Shown: positions 9,136 through 18,363, counted from the stretch's first letter. The stretch is DNA of 64,000 nucleotides from Candidatus Thiomargarita nelsonii (GCA_000785145.2 JSZA02000012.1:17633-81632), one strand, 5' to 3'. Notes: generated from the letters alone by a model not told the origin. Numbers and translations are program-made.

Positions 9136-10056
9136 TTAGCATTCCCATGGTATGTCATGCCCCACCAATTCCTGCAAATGTGTTTTGCTTTCCGCATAAT
9201 AGTTTTGCAACCATCGACGTGTATCAGGAGACATTTTTGAATAACCTTGTTGCCGCCGAAAATTAAGACGCTGATATAACTGTCTTATCGGCTTTTTTAA
9301 TTTAGGGCGGTGTCTTAAGTAGTTTTCTAATGTCTTGTTAATATACAAAGCAAAACGATGCAAAGATTGATATTTAGCATATTTTGTCACATTGACCGTA
9401 TCAAATTGATAGCTATCATAAAATGTTGGCTCTATACCAAGATATTGACAAAGGTGTTGCAAAAAATGACGATTATCTTTTTTAAAATCTTCAAAAAACA
9501 AAATTTTAATATTTTGCTCTCCCAAAACGTCAAAATACTGGCTCAGGTAGTGAGCATAATTGCCCATACGTAAAGCACCCAACAAGTGTGTCCCTTGGAA
9601 ATCGTAGCCTTCAAAAACCAATTGACCGGTTTCATTATAACGTTGACAAAATTCCAGATACTCTTCAAATTTAAGTCCTTTTGGTAACACACCATTAGCT
9701 AGACGAAAATGGTAATATGAATAAATCCGGTCAACGGGATCTCTCAAAACAAAGAGTAGCTTACAATCACCTAGCAAAGTCTTTATTCGTTCAGCAATTT
9801 TACGTCCATTTACTAAGTAACCCGGAGAGGCTTCCATTAGAATTTGATTATTTGAATTTTGGCAACGTGCAAAATAACGGCTATATGCCATTATGTCTGT
9901 TTCACGCTTTCCGCTATATTCACGAATAAAAAATCGTGTTTCCTTAATGGAAGAACCGCAGACTTCAGGATGCTCGCTAAGGTATTGAAAAATTGCTGAA
10001 GTGCCAGCTTTTGGAGCACCTGCAATAATAAAATTGGGTAATTTTGCTGTTGACAT
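9136..10056 (-). CDS. Sulfotransferase domain protein
   Basis: A 306-residue Sulfotransfer_1 enzyme. The 5'-loop AGAPKAGTS is at residues 12-20, followed by SSIKETRFF (the conserved KE-RFF segment). The LLFVLRDPVDRIYSYY strand-helix contains the 3'-phosphate-binding Arg and Ser. The C-terminus is basic and rich in Arg and Gln. It has the same architecture as bacterial carbohydrate sulfotransferases. It reads in the same direction as the GT2 gene (start 36 bp after the GT2 stop), so GT2 and sulfotransferase probably act on one product. Confidence 0.85.
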   Translation of the reverse strand: MSTAKLPNFIIAGAPKAGTSAIFQYLSEHPEVCGSSIKETRFFIREYSGKRETDIMAYSRYFARCQNSNNQILMEASPGYLVNGRKIAERIKTLLGDCKLLFVLRDPVDRIYSYYHFRLANGVLPKGLKFEEYLEFCQRYNETGQLVFEGYDFQGTHLLGALRMGNYAHYLSQYFDVLGEQNIKILFFEDFKKDNRHFLQHLCQYLGIEPTFYDSYQFDTVNVTKYAKYQSLHRFALYINKTLENYLRHRPKLKKPIRQLYQRLNFRRQQGYSKMSPDTRRWLQNYYAESKTHLQELVGHDIPWEC

Positions 10057-10091
10057 TATATAAACTTTTTCTACTTTAACTCATTTTCAAA

Positions 10092-11027
10092 TCAATGACG
10101 TTGACGTGTAAAAATTGCCCGTAACCAACGCCGCATTTTTGGTGGGAACAACCACATCCCAAAATATAATGGAAAATAAATCGGCTTGGGTTTACCCTGT
10201 TTTACAGCTTTCGATAACAATAGCCAGAATGCCCGCCAATCCCCGGCTTTAGCAGCCGCTGCACCTAGAGTCGTCATCAAAAAAGCCGCATAAGCGCATG
10301 GTGTCACCAAGCCGGTTTCTTTGAGTGGCTGAATCCAATCTAAAGATGATCGCCAATTAACTATAGTACCCGTCGTTTCTTGCAGTCCATGCTCCCATAT
10401 TATTGATAATGGTTCTGGTACAAATTCAATACCCACACCTTCCAAGGCACTAACGCGCAACAACCAATCCCAATCCTGATGTATACGCCGCTCTTCTTTC
10501 ATAGACATTCTTTGCATTAACGATTTGTTAAAAAACAACGTAGGAGTACATATGGCGGTCTCACCTCTAAACAAACCTTTACGGGCTAAGAGATATTCGC
10601 TTAAGTGTTCTGACGGTGCCGGTAATCTTCTTGGCCAGATATAATCACCTTGTGGAGTACGCCTGATGTGTAAACAAGCAATAATAGGATAGAGAAATTG
10701 CGATTGTTGGGCTACCTTGAGTTGTCTGGCTAGTTTTTCCGGTAGCCATTCATCATCATCGTCCAAAAGAGCCACCCATTCTCCTTGACTCTCAGCAACA
10801 CCTGCGTTACGCGCCGCTGCTCCTCTTACCTTGATAGGCAGTTCAATAACCTTTAATCTAGAATCATTGATTGATGCCAATACTTCACGAGTAGTTTTGT
10901 CGGGGCCATCAATCACCACAATAACTTCGATCTCTTTCAATGTTTGTCTCAGTGCGCTTTTAACGGCACGAGTGACTAACTGAGGTCGGTTATATGTGGG
11001 TATAACGGCGCTAACTAGGGGTTTCAT
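10092..11027 (-). CDS. Glycosyltransferase family 2
   Basis: A 311-residue GT-A fold enzyme. The N-terminus MKPLVSAVIPTYNRPQLV is the canonical start, VIVVIDGPD is the second strand, and VALLDDDDEWL provides the DxD motif for metal and nucleotide-sugar binding. No membrane helix is evident. Its start overlaps the end of the upstream sulfotransferase gene by 17 bp, so the two are translationally coupled. It would extend a sugar chain in the cytoplasm; the sugar is unknown. Confidence 0.85.
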   Translation of the reverse strand: MKPLVSAVIPTYNRPQLVTRAVKSALRQTLKEIEVIVVIDGPDKTTREVLASINDSRLKVIELPIKVRGAAARNAGVAESQGEWVALLDDDDEWLPEKLARQLKVAQQSQFLYPIIACLHIRRTPQGDYIWPRRLPAPSEHLSEYLLARKGLFRGETAICTPTLFFNKSLMQRMSMKEERRIHQDWDWLLRVSALEGVGIEFVPEPLSIIWEHGLQETTGTIVNWRSSLDWIQPLKETGLVTPCAYAAFLMTTLGAAAAKAGDWRAFWLLLSKAVKQGKPKPIYFPLYFGMWLFPPKMRRWLRAIFTRQRH

Positions 11028-11868
11028 TGGAATTTTTCACATCCTCCCTAGTATCTTTTTGCTGATTTTGACAATATTCTAACAAAGCCTGATATTCCTC
11101 CTCATAACCAAATACTTCAATATCTCGTTGGTATCTAGCAGCCACTAGTTCTACCAGTTCTGTTGTATAAAATTCACGGTAATCAGATTTAGAAGAACGA
11201 TTAAAATGCGGCAAGGGCTCTAGTTGATATTTTTTCCTAATCGGTTCAAAATCAGTCTCTAGGTTTTCAAATCTACCGGTGAAATCTACCAAACACTGAT
11301 CTTTTTCATCATATATAATCGAATACTGGGATTTGAAATGCTTATTAGCTAAGTGATCAGGTATTTTAGTGATTATTTCTACAACTTTCTGAAAATTCAT
11401 AGAGGGCTTGAAAACACCATTTAGATAATGACATAAATGAAAACTTTTTCCCTTGCTAAATTTATCTACGTAAAAGGAAACTAAACGCTCAAAGGGATTT
11501 CTAACGAAACTGAACTTGAAATAGTTCATTTCTTCTTTAGTTAAATTAACCGTCCGAGAGACATTCCGATGAATCGATATCTCATCTATAACGTTGTTGA
11601 TTGCGCCTTTATTTGCTACTTTAGCTAACAACGATTTTTTGATAGATGAACAAGCATTTTTAGGGGTAATTAAATAAGCGAGTTTATCAGCTTCAAGCAC
11701 GACAAAACGACGGCGATCTAAAGGTCGGCTGTTTGTGCAACTGAATACTTGTATCATATTTTTAACGGTTCTTAATAGGGAAGTCCCACTAGCCAAAATG
11801 GTTAACGGTACTATACTATTGGAATTGAATGCCCGATTTTTTAGCCAAGTTTTAATTTTTTTCTTCAT
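11011..11868 (-). CDS. Sulfotransferase family 2 (carbohydrate type)
   Basis: A 285-residue protein of the Sulfotransfer_2 family, which includes animal chondroitin and HNK-1 carbohydrate sulfotransferases. The 5'-site PKNACSSIKK is at residues 69-78 and the 3'-site SFVRNPFERLVSFY at about 120-133. The region before residue 60 has a short hydrophobic stretch but no clear membrane anchor. It is first in a three-gene minus-strand set with GT2 and another sulfotransferase. The family link strongly suggests a sugar acceptor. Confidence 0.8.
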   Translation of the reverse strand: MKKKIKTWLKNRAFNSNSIVPLTILASGTSLLRTVKNMIQVFSCTNSRPLDRRRFVVLEADKLAYLITPKNACSSIKKSLLAKVANKGAINNVIDEISIHRNVSRTVNLTKEEMNYFKFSFVRNPFERLVSFYVDKFSKGKSFHLCHYLNGVFKPSMNFQKVVEIITKIPDHLANKHFKSQYSIIYDEKDQCLVDFTGRFENLETDFEPIRKKYQLEPLPHFNRSSKSDYREFYTTELVELVAARYQRDIEVFGYEEEYQALLEYCQNQQKDTREDVKNSNETPS

Positions 11869-11969
11869 TTAAGTTGAAAACATTTTTTGTGTCTAATCTC
11901 TGAGCGTCTTTTAAACCTCTGAATAAAGGGGCGAACACACAGGATTTAAATTGGCTTAGTCGTCGTATT

Positions 11970-12007
11970 AAACGTTACGGACGGGGTTGCAAACCCCGTC
12001 CAGCACA
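11970..12007. repeat. Copy of the AAACGTTACG repeat end
   Basis: Identical over 38 bp to the left end of the element at 4358, including the ACGGGGTTGCAAACCCCGT palindrome and CCAGCACA. The right inverted end is missing. GGCGAACACACAGG-type short repeats flank it on both sides. Confidence 0.6.
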
Positions 12008-12055
12008 AGGCGAACACACAGGTTCACCCCTACGTCAAATGTTGGCACATACCTA

Positions 12056-12493
12056 TTAATGCGGCACATCCTGATATTTTTCTTGCAATTGTTTTTGCAA
12101 GGCTTTCTTGTCCGCCTTCCATTGTTCACAAACACGGGGATTATCAGCACACCATTGTGCTTGCGCTTCCTTGACTTTCTGTTGCGCTTCTTTTCTTTGT
12201 TGAGCGATCTTCTCCTTGAATTGCTGTTTTAATTCATCACATTGGCTAGGATTGGCTTCACATTGTTTTCGTAAAGCGCGTTTCGCCTTGCGTCGTTGCT
12301 GCCACTTTTCACACCAAACGGGATCGGCAGCACAACGTTGGCGGCGTACTTCTTTTTTTGCCGCACGCTTTTGGCAAACTTCAAGGCTGTGCTTTTCTAG
12401 GCACTTTGAGTTAATCTCAGGCGTTGCCGATTGGGCAGGGGCAAAGCCAAATAATGTTAATAACAAGATAATTGCAGCGTTTGCGATTTTCAT
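12056..12493 (-). CDS. Small secreted Cys-pair protein, unknown function
   Basis: About 145 residues from the ATG at 12493. I chose this start because it gives a clean signal peptide (MKIANAAIILLLTLFGFAPAQSA); an upstream TTG at 12523 adds ten residues and hides it. The mature part is highly charged and helical (many K, R, E, Q) with regularly spaced Cys pairs in repeated units such as C-x6-C and CAADPVWC, CEANPSQC, CADNPRVC. These read as four imperfect repeats of about 30 residues, so disulfide-stapled helical hairpins in the periplasm are plausible. I do not recognise a family with confidence. Confidence 0.6.
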   Translation of the reverse strand: MKIANAAIILLLTLFGFAPAQSATPEINSKCLEKHSLEVCQKRAAKKEVRRQRCAADPVWCEKWQQRRKAKRALRKQCEANPSQCDELKQQFKEKIAQQRKEAQQKVKEAQAQWCADNPRVCEQWKADKKALQKQLQEKYQDVPH

Positions 12494-12661
12494 AATATTA
12501 GATAAAGTAAGAGGTTGATCCAAGGTGGATACAATGGGGTTTCAGATAAATATTTTCAACCATGAACAGAACACTTTGTCAGTCTAGTCTAGTCGCCCAC
12601 AAACAACGTGGCGGGAATTGTATTCAAAAAGGAAATTTAAGTCAAGTGAAATTTCTATAAA

Positions 12662-13148
12662 TGGGGGCGTGAAAAGCAAAAGGGGTCTTAATCGAGATTG
12701 AGGTACGTCACTTGTCAAAAATACCATTATATTCACATGAAGTAAATACTGCGTTTGAGTATTTATTAGAGGAATAACTCCATGTCCTTGTTCACAAAAT
12801 TGTCAAAAACGGATGAATCATCAAGAGGTAATTTCGAGCCTTTTTTCAAACTTTGGGAAAGAACGAACGGAATTATATTATCCTGACTCTTTTTTACTTT
12901 CCCACTCAGTATTCATTCCACTGCTATTCATGGTAGTGATATAAGAAAATGAAAAATCAGTACATCAACAGTATTCAACGAGTATCAAAGTTGAAGCGTT
13001 TAATTCAAGTTGTAGCAGCATTAGATGAAGAAAAAGAAAAAAAACAAGCACAGATACATAAAGAGGTGCTTGATCACTTAACATTTTTGAAGAACAGCAA
13101 GTTGGCCCTAATTTTCTTTAAACCCCCTTTTGCCTTTCACGCCCCCAA
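12662..13148. mobile_element. MITE-like element with about 26-bp terminal inverted repeats
   Basis: The left end TGGGGGCGTGAAAAGCAAAA (from 12662) and the right end at 13122-13148 are reverse complements with one or two differences, enclosing about 490 bp. No transposase is present. A short open frame on the plus strand from 12949 (coiled-coil-like KEKKQAQIHKEV) runs through the right end and is probably not a gene. Earlier, near 12710-12780, a fragment reading IPLYSHEVNTAFEYLLEE ends in a stop, suggesting captured or decayed coding sequence. Confidence 0.5.
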
Positions 13149-13255
13149 ATATATCCTGCTATTCCTCGCGCTGGAATGCCATTGGCTCTGGCGAGTGCTG
13201 TAAATATGTACATGTATTCTGTGCAATCACCACGTTTTTGACGTAGCGCATAAAG

Positions 13256-13338
13256 TCACTGCCATTAAGTTAAGCTTTTTTGTAGCAAAAGCGAGTACTC
13301 ATTTTGTTGGATGTGGAGGCTTAACTTAATGGCAGTGA
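13256..13338. repeat. 20-bp inverted repeat element
   Basis: TCACTGCCATTAAGTTAAGC at 13256-13275 is repeated as its exact reverse complement at 13319-13338. This looks like the two ends of a deleted IS or a tiny MITE. It directly borders the copied peptidase fragment at 13348. Confidence 0.6.
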
Positions 13339-13347
13339 ATTATTAGC

Positions 13348-13507
13348 AGCGATAAATCAAAACCGATTTTGTTAGGAGCGAAGGGTTTTGACTTATCCCT
13401 GCTAACAGTTAAAAAAAACTTACAACGCCCGCTGCTCCAATCCCAACTTTGACGACAAATCACCCCAAATCTTCGCATTACTCAAAACCGCAACATGCGC
13501 CTTATCC
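13348..13507. repeat. Partial copy of the 3' end of the M16 peptidase gene
   Basis: This segment is a near-identical direct copy of 18587-18751, covering the last 88 bases or so of the M16C peptidase coding sequence, its stop codon and about 75 bases beyond. Identity breaks off abruptly after GCGCCTTATCC. The copy lies 5.2 kb from its source and forms the last codons of the broken gene at 13482. Confidence 0.85.
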
Positions 13508-13808
13508 TAAGATCATAAACACCGTCTTTGATTTTCTTGATTTTAATAGAATGCCCCAATTTATGTGGATAACTTGTACTCAGGGCAAACAATTTAAAAT
13601 CGGAATCCGGTAATAAGTTATCTAAAGACGGACTGATTTGTTTTCTATAATTGACGTAATGTCCAATTAATTCTTCAATTGCCCAAACATTTAATGGTTC
13701 TCGCAAAGACTTATATGTTAACAAATTGTATTGAACTAGATTTTCCAATCCATCAGGTAAATTCTTAATCGGATTTCCAGAGCATTTTTTAATAATCACT
13801 ATATCCAA
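13482..13808 (-). pseudogene. 5' fragment of a hypothetical gene, fused to copied DNA
   Basis: The frame opens MDIVIIKKCSGNPIKNLPDG and contains WAIEELIGHYVNYRKQISPS and FALSTSYPHKL, as in a family of unnamed proteins I associate with cyanobacteria and Thiotrichaceae. Homology-like sequence stops after GVYDL at about 13508; the last seven residues are encoded by the copied 3' end of the peptidase gene in another frame. The C-terminal part of the protein is therefore lost. Function unknown. Confidence 0.55.
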
Positions 13809-14147
13809 GTACTCTTACTTTAAAACGCCAAAACAACAAAAAGCAGCTTTGGTTATGTCTAAGGGGCAAGCTCCCTTGGGTGATAAAACATCTATCACCT
13901 TTAATTATATATATAATTAAACTTAAACAGATTTTGAGGCTGTTCGAGTGTTAATTATATATAAGTTTCAGGAAAATAGTACTACAAATAATTATTGTCT
14001 GTCAAGATATTTTGTGATTTTTTTTTATAATTTTGTGGTTTTGGTGTTTAATGTGAACTGTTTCTTGAGAGTTAATTCTTTTTCCAAGTCAACATCATAG
14101 TCAGAATAAATAGATTCTATCACAGACAATCCCTGATTTCATCAATT

Positions 14148-14253
14148 TGTCATGTTGTCTCCTTTAGTTTTGTAATCTGAAAACTTGGATGGGAGTCGCA
14201 CTTGGTTTGACGGTTTGGGCGCGTAGGTTATCATATTCTTTTTTTGGATTCAA
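14148..14253. repeat. 106-bp direct repeat, copy A
   Basis: About 95 percent identical, by eye, to 15923-16029, from TGTCATGTTGTCTCC to the T-run followed by GGATTCAAT. The two copies flank 1.67 kb that contain only decayed genes. The rest of the gap from 13809 to 14463 is AT-rich with TATATATAATT runs and no supported gene. Confidence 0.75.
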
Positions 14254-14463
14254 TAAGATAAAAAAATATTCGTTTTATGCCAAATTGATAAAAATTTTTG
14301 ACTCAAAAAAAGTGTTCATAACATTATGATTAATCATCATTCTTTTTTTTTTAGTCGATACAAATTAAAAAAATTAATCAAACCATGATAAATTTTTTTT
14401 TCGGTCGATGTCCAATTATTATGTAAAATACTTTCTAAAATAGAAAGTTTCTTGCAAAAAAAA

Positions 14464-15122
14464 ATGTTAGCATCAATTGAAAAACTCCAAGAAGCCGCCT
14501 TTGCCTCACGGGTATTCACTGAGAGAGACTTAGCCCGTGTTTTCGGCGGAACGCCGAAGATATGGACTCGTCAATAAAGCCCTTGCCAAAGGTGAACTCA
14601 TCATAATTCGTCGCGGCGTGTACATCCTCGCCGAAAAATATCGCACAAACAAATTGAGCCAATTTTTTGTCGCAAATCGGACAATCTATAAAAGCTATGT
14701 CTCTTTTGAATGTGCCCTATCGTATCATGGTTGGATTCCAGAAAGAGTGACAATCGTCATCAGTGTGATAGGGCGGAGTCGAAGTTTTGAGACACCCTTG
14801 GGCGAATTTAAATATGTTTTTTTGCCCGTGAATGCGCTTCGCCGTTGCGCGTCAAACGATCAATGGACAAGCGTTTTTTATGGCAAAACCTTTGAGGGCA
14901 TTGGCTATGTTGCTCCTTTTCTCAGGGAAAAAAAGACGCTGTCACTTTGGAGTAGGGATTTTTTTATGGAGAGACTGGAAAAAACACGCTATTCAGTTAG
15001 TTATCAGTGAACAGTCGAGCCCCTTATGGCGACATTTAATCAACAAAAGATTTCAGGATTTTTTTGACTTTATCTCGGTTGTAAGGCTTGCTCCGGCGGC
15101 AGCCGGAGCTGCGAACATTTGA
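14464..15122 (+). pseudogene. Frameshifted AbiEi-like antitoxin gene
   Basis: From ATG 14464 the frame reads MLASIEKLQEAAFASRVFTE, the winged-helix start of type IV antitoxins of the AbiEi kind, but ends at TAA 14575-14577. The matching sequence continues in another frame from about 14550 (RRYGLVNKALAKGELIIIRR, then SYVSFECALSYHGW). Near 14860 it shifts again to the frame that reads AFFMAKPLRALA, the conserved 'aspartate-arginine-alanine-leucine' region of AbiEi. At least two frameshifts make it non-functional. In intact systems this protein represses or neutralises an AbiEii nucleotidyltransferase; no such partner is seen here. Confidence 0.6.
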
Positions 15123-15163
15123 CAAGTCTAGGTTTTGGATACCTGGCAGGTATCTTAACCTCG

Positions 15164-15517
15164 TCAATTCCGGTGCTCCATTAGTCGTAATTGTTCGGCT
15201 AATTGTTTAGCACGTTGTTCTGCCAGAATACGCGCCTGTTTTTCTCTTAAATAATTAGGCATGACAAATTGTTGATAAACCTTATTTTCAACCATTTCAT
15301 CAATAGATGGTTTATCAAATAAGTCGGAGATCCTAAATTGAAAACCGGGTAAGACTTTGGATTTTATAATGCCTCCTTTTTGATGTTTGATGGCTATGCG
15401 CCGCGTTTTGTTCAAACGAAAAAATTGTGTACGTTCTCGCTGGGCATCCAAAATATAGTATTCTTTTATCCCTGCTTTAGCGTATTCGTCTTTTTTTATG
15501 ATGGTATCCCGTTCCAT
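15164..15517 (-). pseudogene. C-terminal fragment of a Uma2 (DUF820) nuclease-like gene
   Basis: The 117 residues begin with KKDEYAKAGIKEYYILDAQ, the segment that normally follows the catalytic core of Uma2 proteins, and continue with VLPGFQFRISDLF and a Gln/Arg-rich tail. The N-terminal half, including the PD-(D/E)XK active-site acid, is missing: upstream in frame there is a stop just before the ATG. A complete Uma2-like gene is at 47847. Confidence 0.6.
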
Positions 15518-15922
15518 GATTTACTTGGGTAACGAAGTTTCGGTTGTCGAATCGGAAAGGACTTCTATACACATGTCATAAGTACCATGGTAACTTCTAT
15601 CTGTTGAATAAAGGGGTATTGGAGTACTATCCCTAAGTCAGGGCGTCGCACATCGTTTGTTCCCGACAATCGAGACGAAGTAACGAAGTAAATCCCATTT
15701 CTAATACAACTGACTTTGCAATCGGGTTGGTTTCTAAATATTGTTCTAACAATCTAAAAAACCATTTGTATATTGATATTGTTAAAAAATCAGACACTGC
15801 TTTTTCCTCCAAGTATCCGTTATTCCATTCATAAGTTTTGTCAGGTGTATTGTAGTATTTTTCCCAATATTCTGTTTCAGAAACGAAGTAACGAAGTAAA
15901 TTTTTTGGTGGGTTTGTCGTGT

Positions 15923-16029
15923 TGTCATGTTGTCTCCTTTAGTTTTGTCATATGAAAACTTGGATGGGAGTCGCACTAGGTTTGACTGTTTGGGCGTGTA
16001 GGTTATCATATTCTTTTTTTGGATTCAAT
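15923..16029. repeat. 106-bp direct repeat, copy B
   Basis: Partner of 14148-14253. The gap 15518-16347 otherwise holds short GAAGTAACGAAGTAAAT repeats (15670 and 15885), a degenerate CCAAGATTTATCTATCTTGG palindrome (16133) and no supported gene. Confidence 0.75.
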
Positions 16030-16241
16030 CTTTTTTCATTGTTAAACTCTTTAAACCCATCAAAGATGCCAATGAAGATGACTTTGTTGATAATTTAGTA
16101 CTAATTATTTTATTAACGATTTGTATGTGTTCCAAGATTTATCTATCTTGCGGACAACCATAAAGGATTGCCCCTACGCCCCGCTCAATGCCGGTATTAT
16201 CGCTAAAGCGACTACTAGGAGCTGGATTTTTTGGAGCTGAG

Positions 16242-16274
16242 AGAAATCCGATTTTTTTAAAAAATCGGATTTCT
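16242..16274. terminator. Hairpin, likely terminator of the kinase gene
   Basis: AGAAATCCGATTTTTTT and its complement form a hairpin 75 bp beyond the stop of the minus-strand kinase gene. It is almost identical to the hairpin at 5566. Confidence 0.45.
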
Positions 16275-16347
16275 TTTCTTTGAAATCCCCAAAACTAAAA
16301 CAAGAGGAACGAATCGGATTGAATGGAGATATTAAACGAACGGACTC

Positions 16348-18363
16348 TTAGTCAGTCACTTCAAGACGGGAAACAAAATCGACAACCGCTTTCATCTGCC
16401 GATCCGTAAAGTTTTCAATCACTTCCACCATGCCAGGATAAGCAACACGCTTCTTGTCACGAATTAACTCAAATTGATGCAGCATGTATTCATAGTGCTG
16501 ACCTTGAATACGCGGGAAGAAGGCATTGCCTTTACCCTCGCCTTTTTCACCGTGACATCTGACACAATTCTCCTTGAACAACTTTTCGCCATATTCCAAA
16601 TCATCCCCGGGTCCCTTTCCATTTTGAAAATTGATAGGCTGTTGGGCAATATAATTAGGATCTAAACGCCGTTTTAAGTAGTCGATGACAGCCGAATCCG
16701 GCACCACTTTCTCTAAGCGAGAAATATATATCTCGGCTTTCTCTTTTTTCTGCTGATAAAAAGCATTCATAATGAATCTCATATAGAAATCTTCTATGGC
16801 TTTTAAACCAGCTTTGGCATCAGGATTATTTGGATCGAATTTCAAGACTTCTTGATAACAATCCAGTGCTGTTCCCCCCTCACCGGTAGTAAAACGTTTG
16901 GCATCAAGATGCACTTTGCACTCTTGCAGCTTGTCCGCCAATTTGGCTCGCATGGCGTTTAGCCTCGCTTTTGCTTCTTCTTCAGCTTTTTTCGCTTTAC
17001 GCTCCATTTCGGCTTGTTTTATAGCCGCTTCTTCTCGTTTAAGACGGGCTAATTCTTCCTTCGCTTTTTTGACCTCTTCTTGAGTTTCCTTTCTCGCTTC
17101 AGAACCGGGTAGTAAATCTTTCATATTCATGCCCACAAAGAGAGCAATCAGCAGCAAGACACTCCCGCCAACAATTAAAGCAAACGATTTCTTTTTCTTT
17201 GGAAAAAGCTCAGCCAAAAATTTATCAACCGTTGGGGTTCTATCATCACTCTGAAAAGCTAAAGCACGTAATAGTGCCTTATTTTGTTGACGAGTCAACC
17301 CAGAAATTTGTTTTGGAGAAAGCTTCTCTTTTTCAGCCTTGGTAGCGGTTTTCTTATCAAAGGGATGTTTTCCTGACAGTAACTCATAAGTTATGCAAGC
17401 TAAAGCATAAATATCATCAGCAGGTTCAGGGTCTAAACCCAATAACATTTCACGACTGGCGTAAGGCTCAGTATGTGCCTTTAAGTTACCCGGATCATAT
17501 CGAGTTTCTTCCCGAGCCGATGGATCTCTCAGCCGTGCAATCCCAAAATCAATGATTTTGATAAGCTTTTGCTCTGGCTCATAAAAGACATTGTCCGGTT
17601 TAAAGTCTAAATGGATAATTCCCTCTTGATGAGCGTTTGAAAGTGCATTGCTCATACCCCGAATGATAGGTTCTGCCTCCTTAAGGGAAATACCATTTAA
17701 GTGACTTCTAATAAACGGTTTTAATGAAATACCGCTCAGAAATTCCATTACCATGAAAACGGTGCCGCCCATACGACTTAACGCATAAGCATGGACAATA
17801 TTAGGATGGTTTAACCTTTGATAGCGAGCAAATTCACGTACCAATGCTTTATACCCATCTGGATGTTGCTTGAATTTTTGACTTAAAAATTTGATAGCAA
17901 CATAAGGATTACGTGAATCACCAGCCTCCTGAACCAAGTCGATAGCTTTCCAAACCACGCCCATGCCACCTTCACCAATCCGTTCTATCAAACGATAATT
18001 ATCTCGGATAACCACATCTGGTTCGAGAACGACTTCTTCTTCATCCCCATCCCCATCTTGGAGTTTCCTCCAAGTAGATTTACCGGTGAACGTGCCCAAC
18101 GTCGACTGATTAGTAATGTCTTGCTGCTTTATTAAAGTAGCGTCTGGTCGATTTATTTCATCAAACTGCTCAATCTGGAATTTGAGTGCTATATAAATCT
18201 CTTGAGGTAGGTGACCTGCTTTATGCCAGTTCGTCAGATCAGAAAGTAACTGAGTAGAACTCTTAGGATTTTGCTCTAACAACTGTTCAAGTTGCTTAGT
18301 TAAGTCTTGACGCTTTATCTCCTTGTTAAGAAAAGCCTCAAGTGTGGATTTGAATTCCTCCAT
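16348..18363 (-). CDS. Membrane Ser/Thr protein kinase fused to a cytochrome c domain
   Basis: A 671-residue protein. Residues 1-115 are helical and of unknown type. Residues 123-390 form a Hanks-type kinase: P-loop GEGGMGVVW (130-138), catalytic Lys158, HLDFKPDN (251-258; Leu replaces the usual Arg of HRD), DFG (272-274), and YASREM in place of the usual APE. KKKK (390-392) precedes a single membrane helix (about 394-411), so by the positive-inside rule the kinase is cytoplasmic. A charged coiled coil (420-485) and a TPR-like helical region (490-570) follow. Residues 588-671 read as a class I cytochrome c: CVRCH (600-604) for covalent heme and Met645 (PGM) as likely axial ligand. This suggests periplasmic redox sensing coupled to phosphorylation. 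It stands alone, with its own terminator-like hairpin. Confidence 0.85.
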   Translation of the reverse strand: MEEFKSTLEAFLNKEIKRQDLTKQLEQLLEQNPKSSTQLLSDLTNWHKAGHLPQEIYIALKFQIEQFDEINRPDATLIKQQDITNQSTLGTFTGKSTWRKLQDGDGDEEEVVLEPDVVIRDNYRLIERIGEGGMGVVWKAIDLVQEAGDSRNPYVAIKFLSQKFKQHPDGYKALVREFARYQRLNHPNIVHAYALSRMGGTVFMVMEFLSGISLKPFIRSHLNGISLKEAEPIIRGMSNALSNAHQEGIIHLDFKPDNVFYEPEQKLIKIIDFGIARLRDPSAREETRYDPGNLKAHTEPYASREMLLGLDPEPADDIYALACITYELLSGKHPFDKKTATKAEKEKLSPKQISGLTRQQNKALLRALAFQSDDRTPTVDKFLAELFPKKKKSFALIVGGSVLLLIALFVGMNMKDLLPGSEARKETQEEVKKAKEELARLKREEAAIKQAEMERKAKKAEEEAKARLNAMRAKLADKLQECKVHLDAKRFTTGEGGTALDCYQEVLKFDPNNPDAKAGLKAIEDFYMRFIMNAFYQQKKEKAEIYISRLEKVVPDSAVIDYLKRRLDPNYIAQQPINFQNGKGPGDDLEYGEKLFKENCVRCHGEKGEGKGNAFFPRIQGQHYEYMLHQFELIRDKKRVAYPGMVEVIENFTDRQMKAVVDFVSRLEVTD

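Noticed and set aside
12949..13203. 84-residue open frame on the plus strand
   Set aside because: It starts inside the MITE-like element, runs through its right inverted end, and has no family resemblance; treated as non-coding.
14337..14519. 60-residue minus-strand open frame
   Set aside because: It overlaps the start of the AbiEi-like reading on the plus strand and has low-complexity Lys/Phe content.
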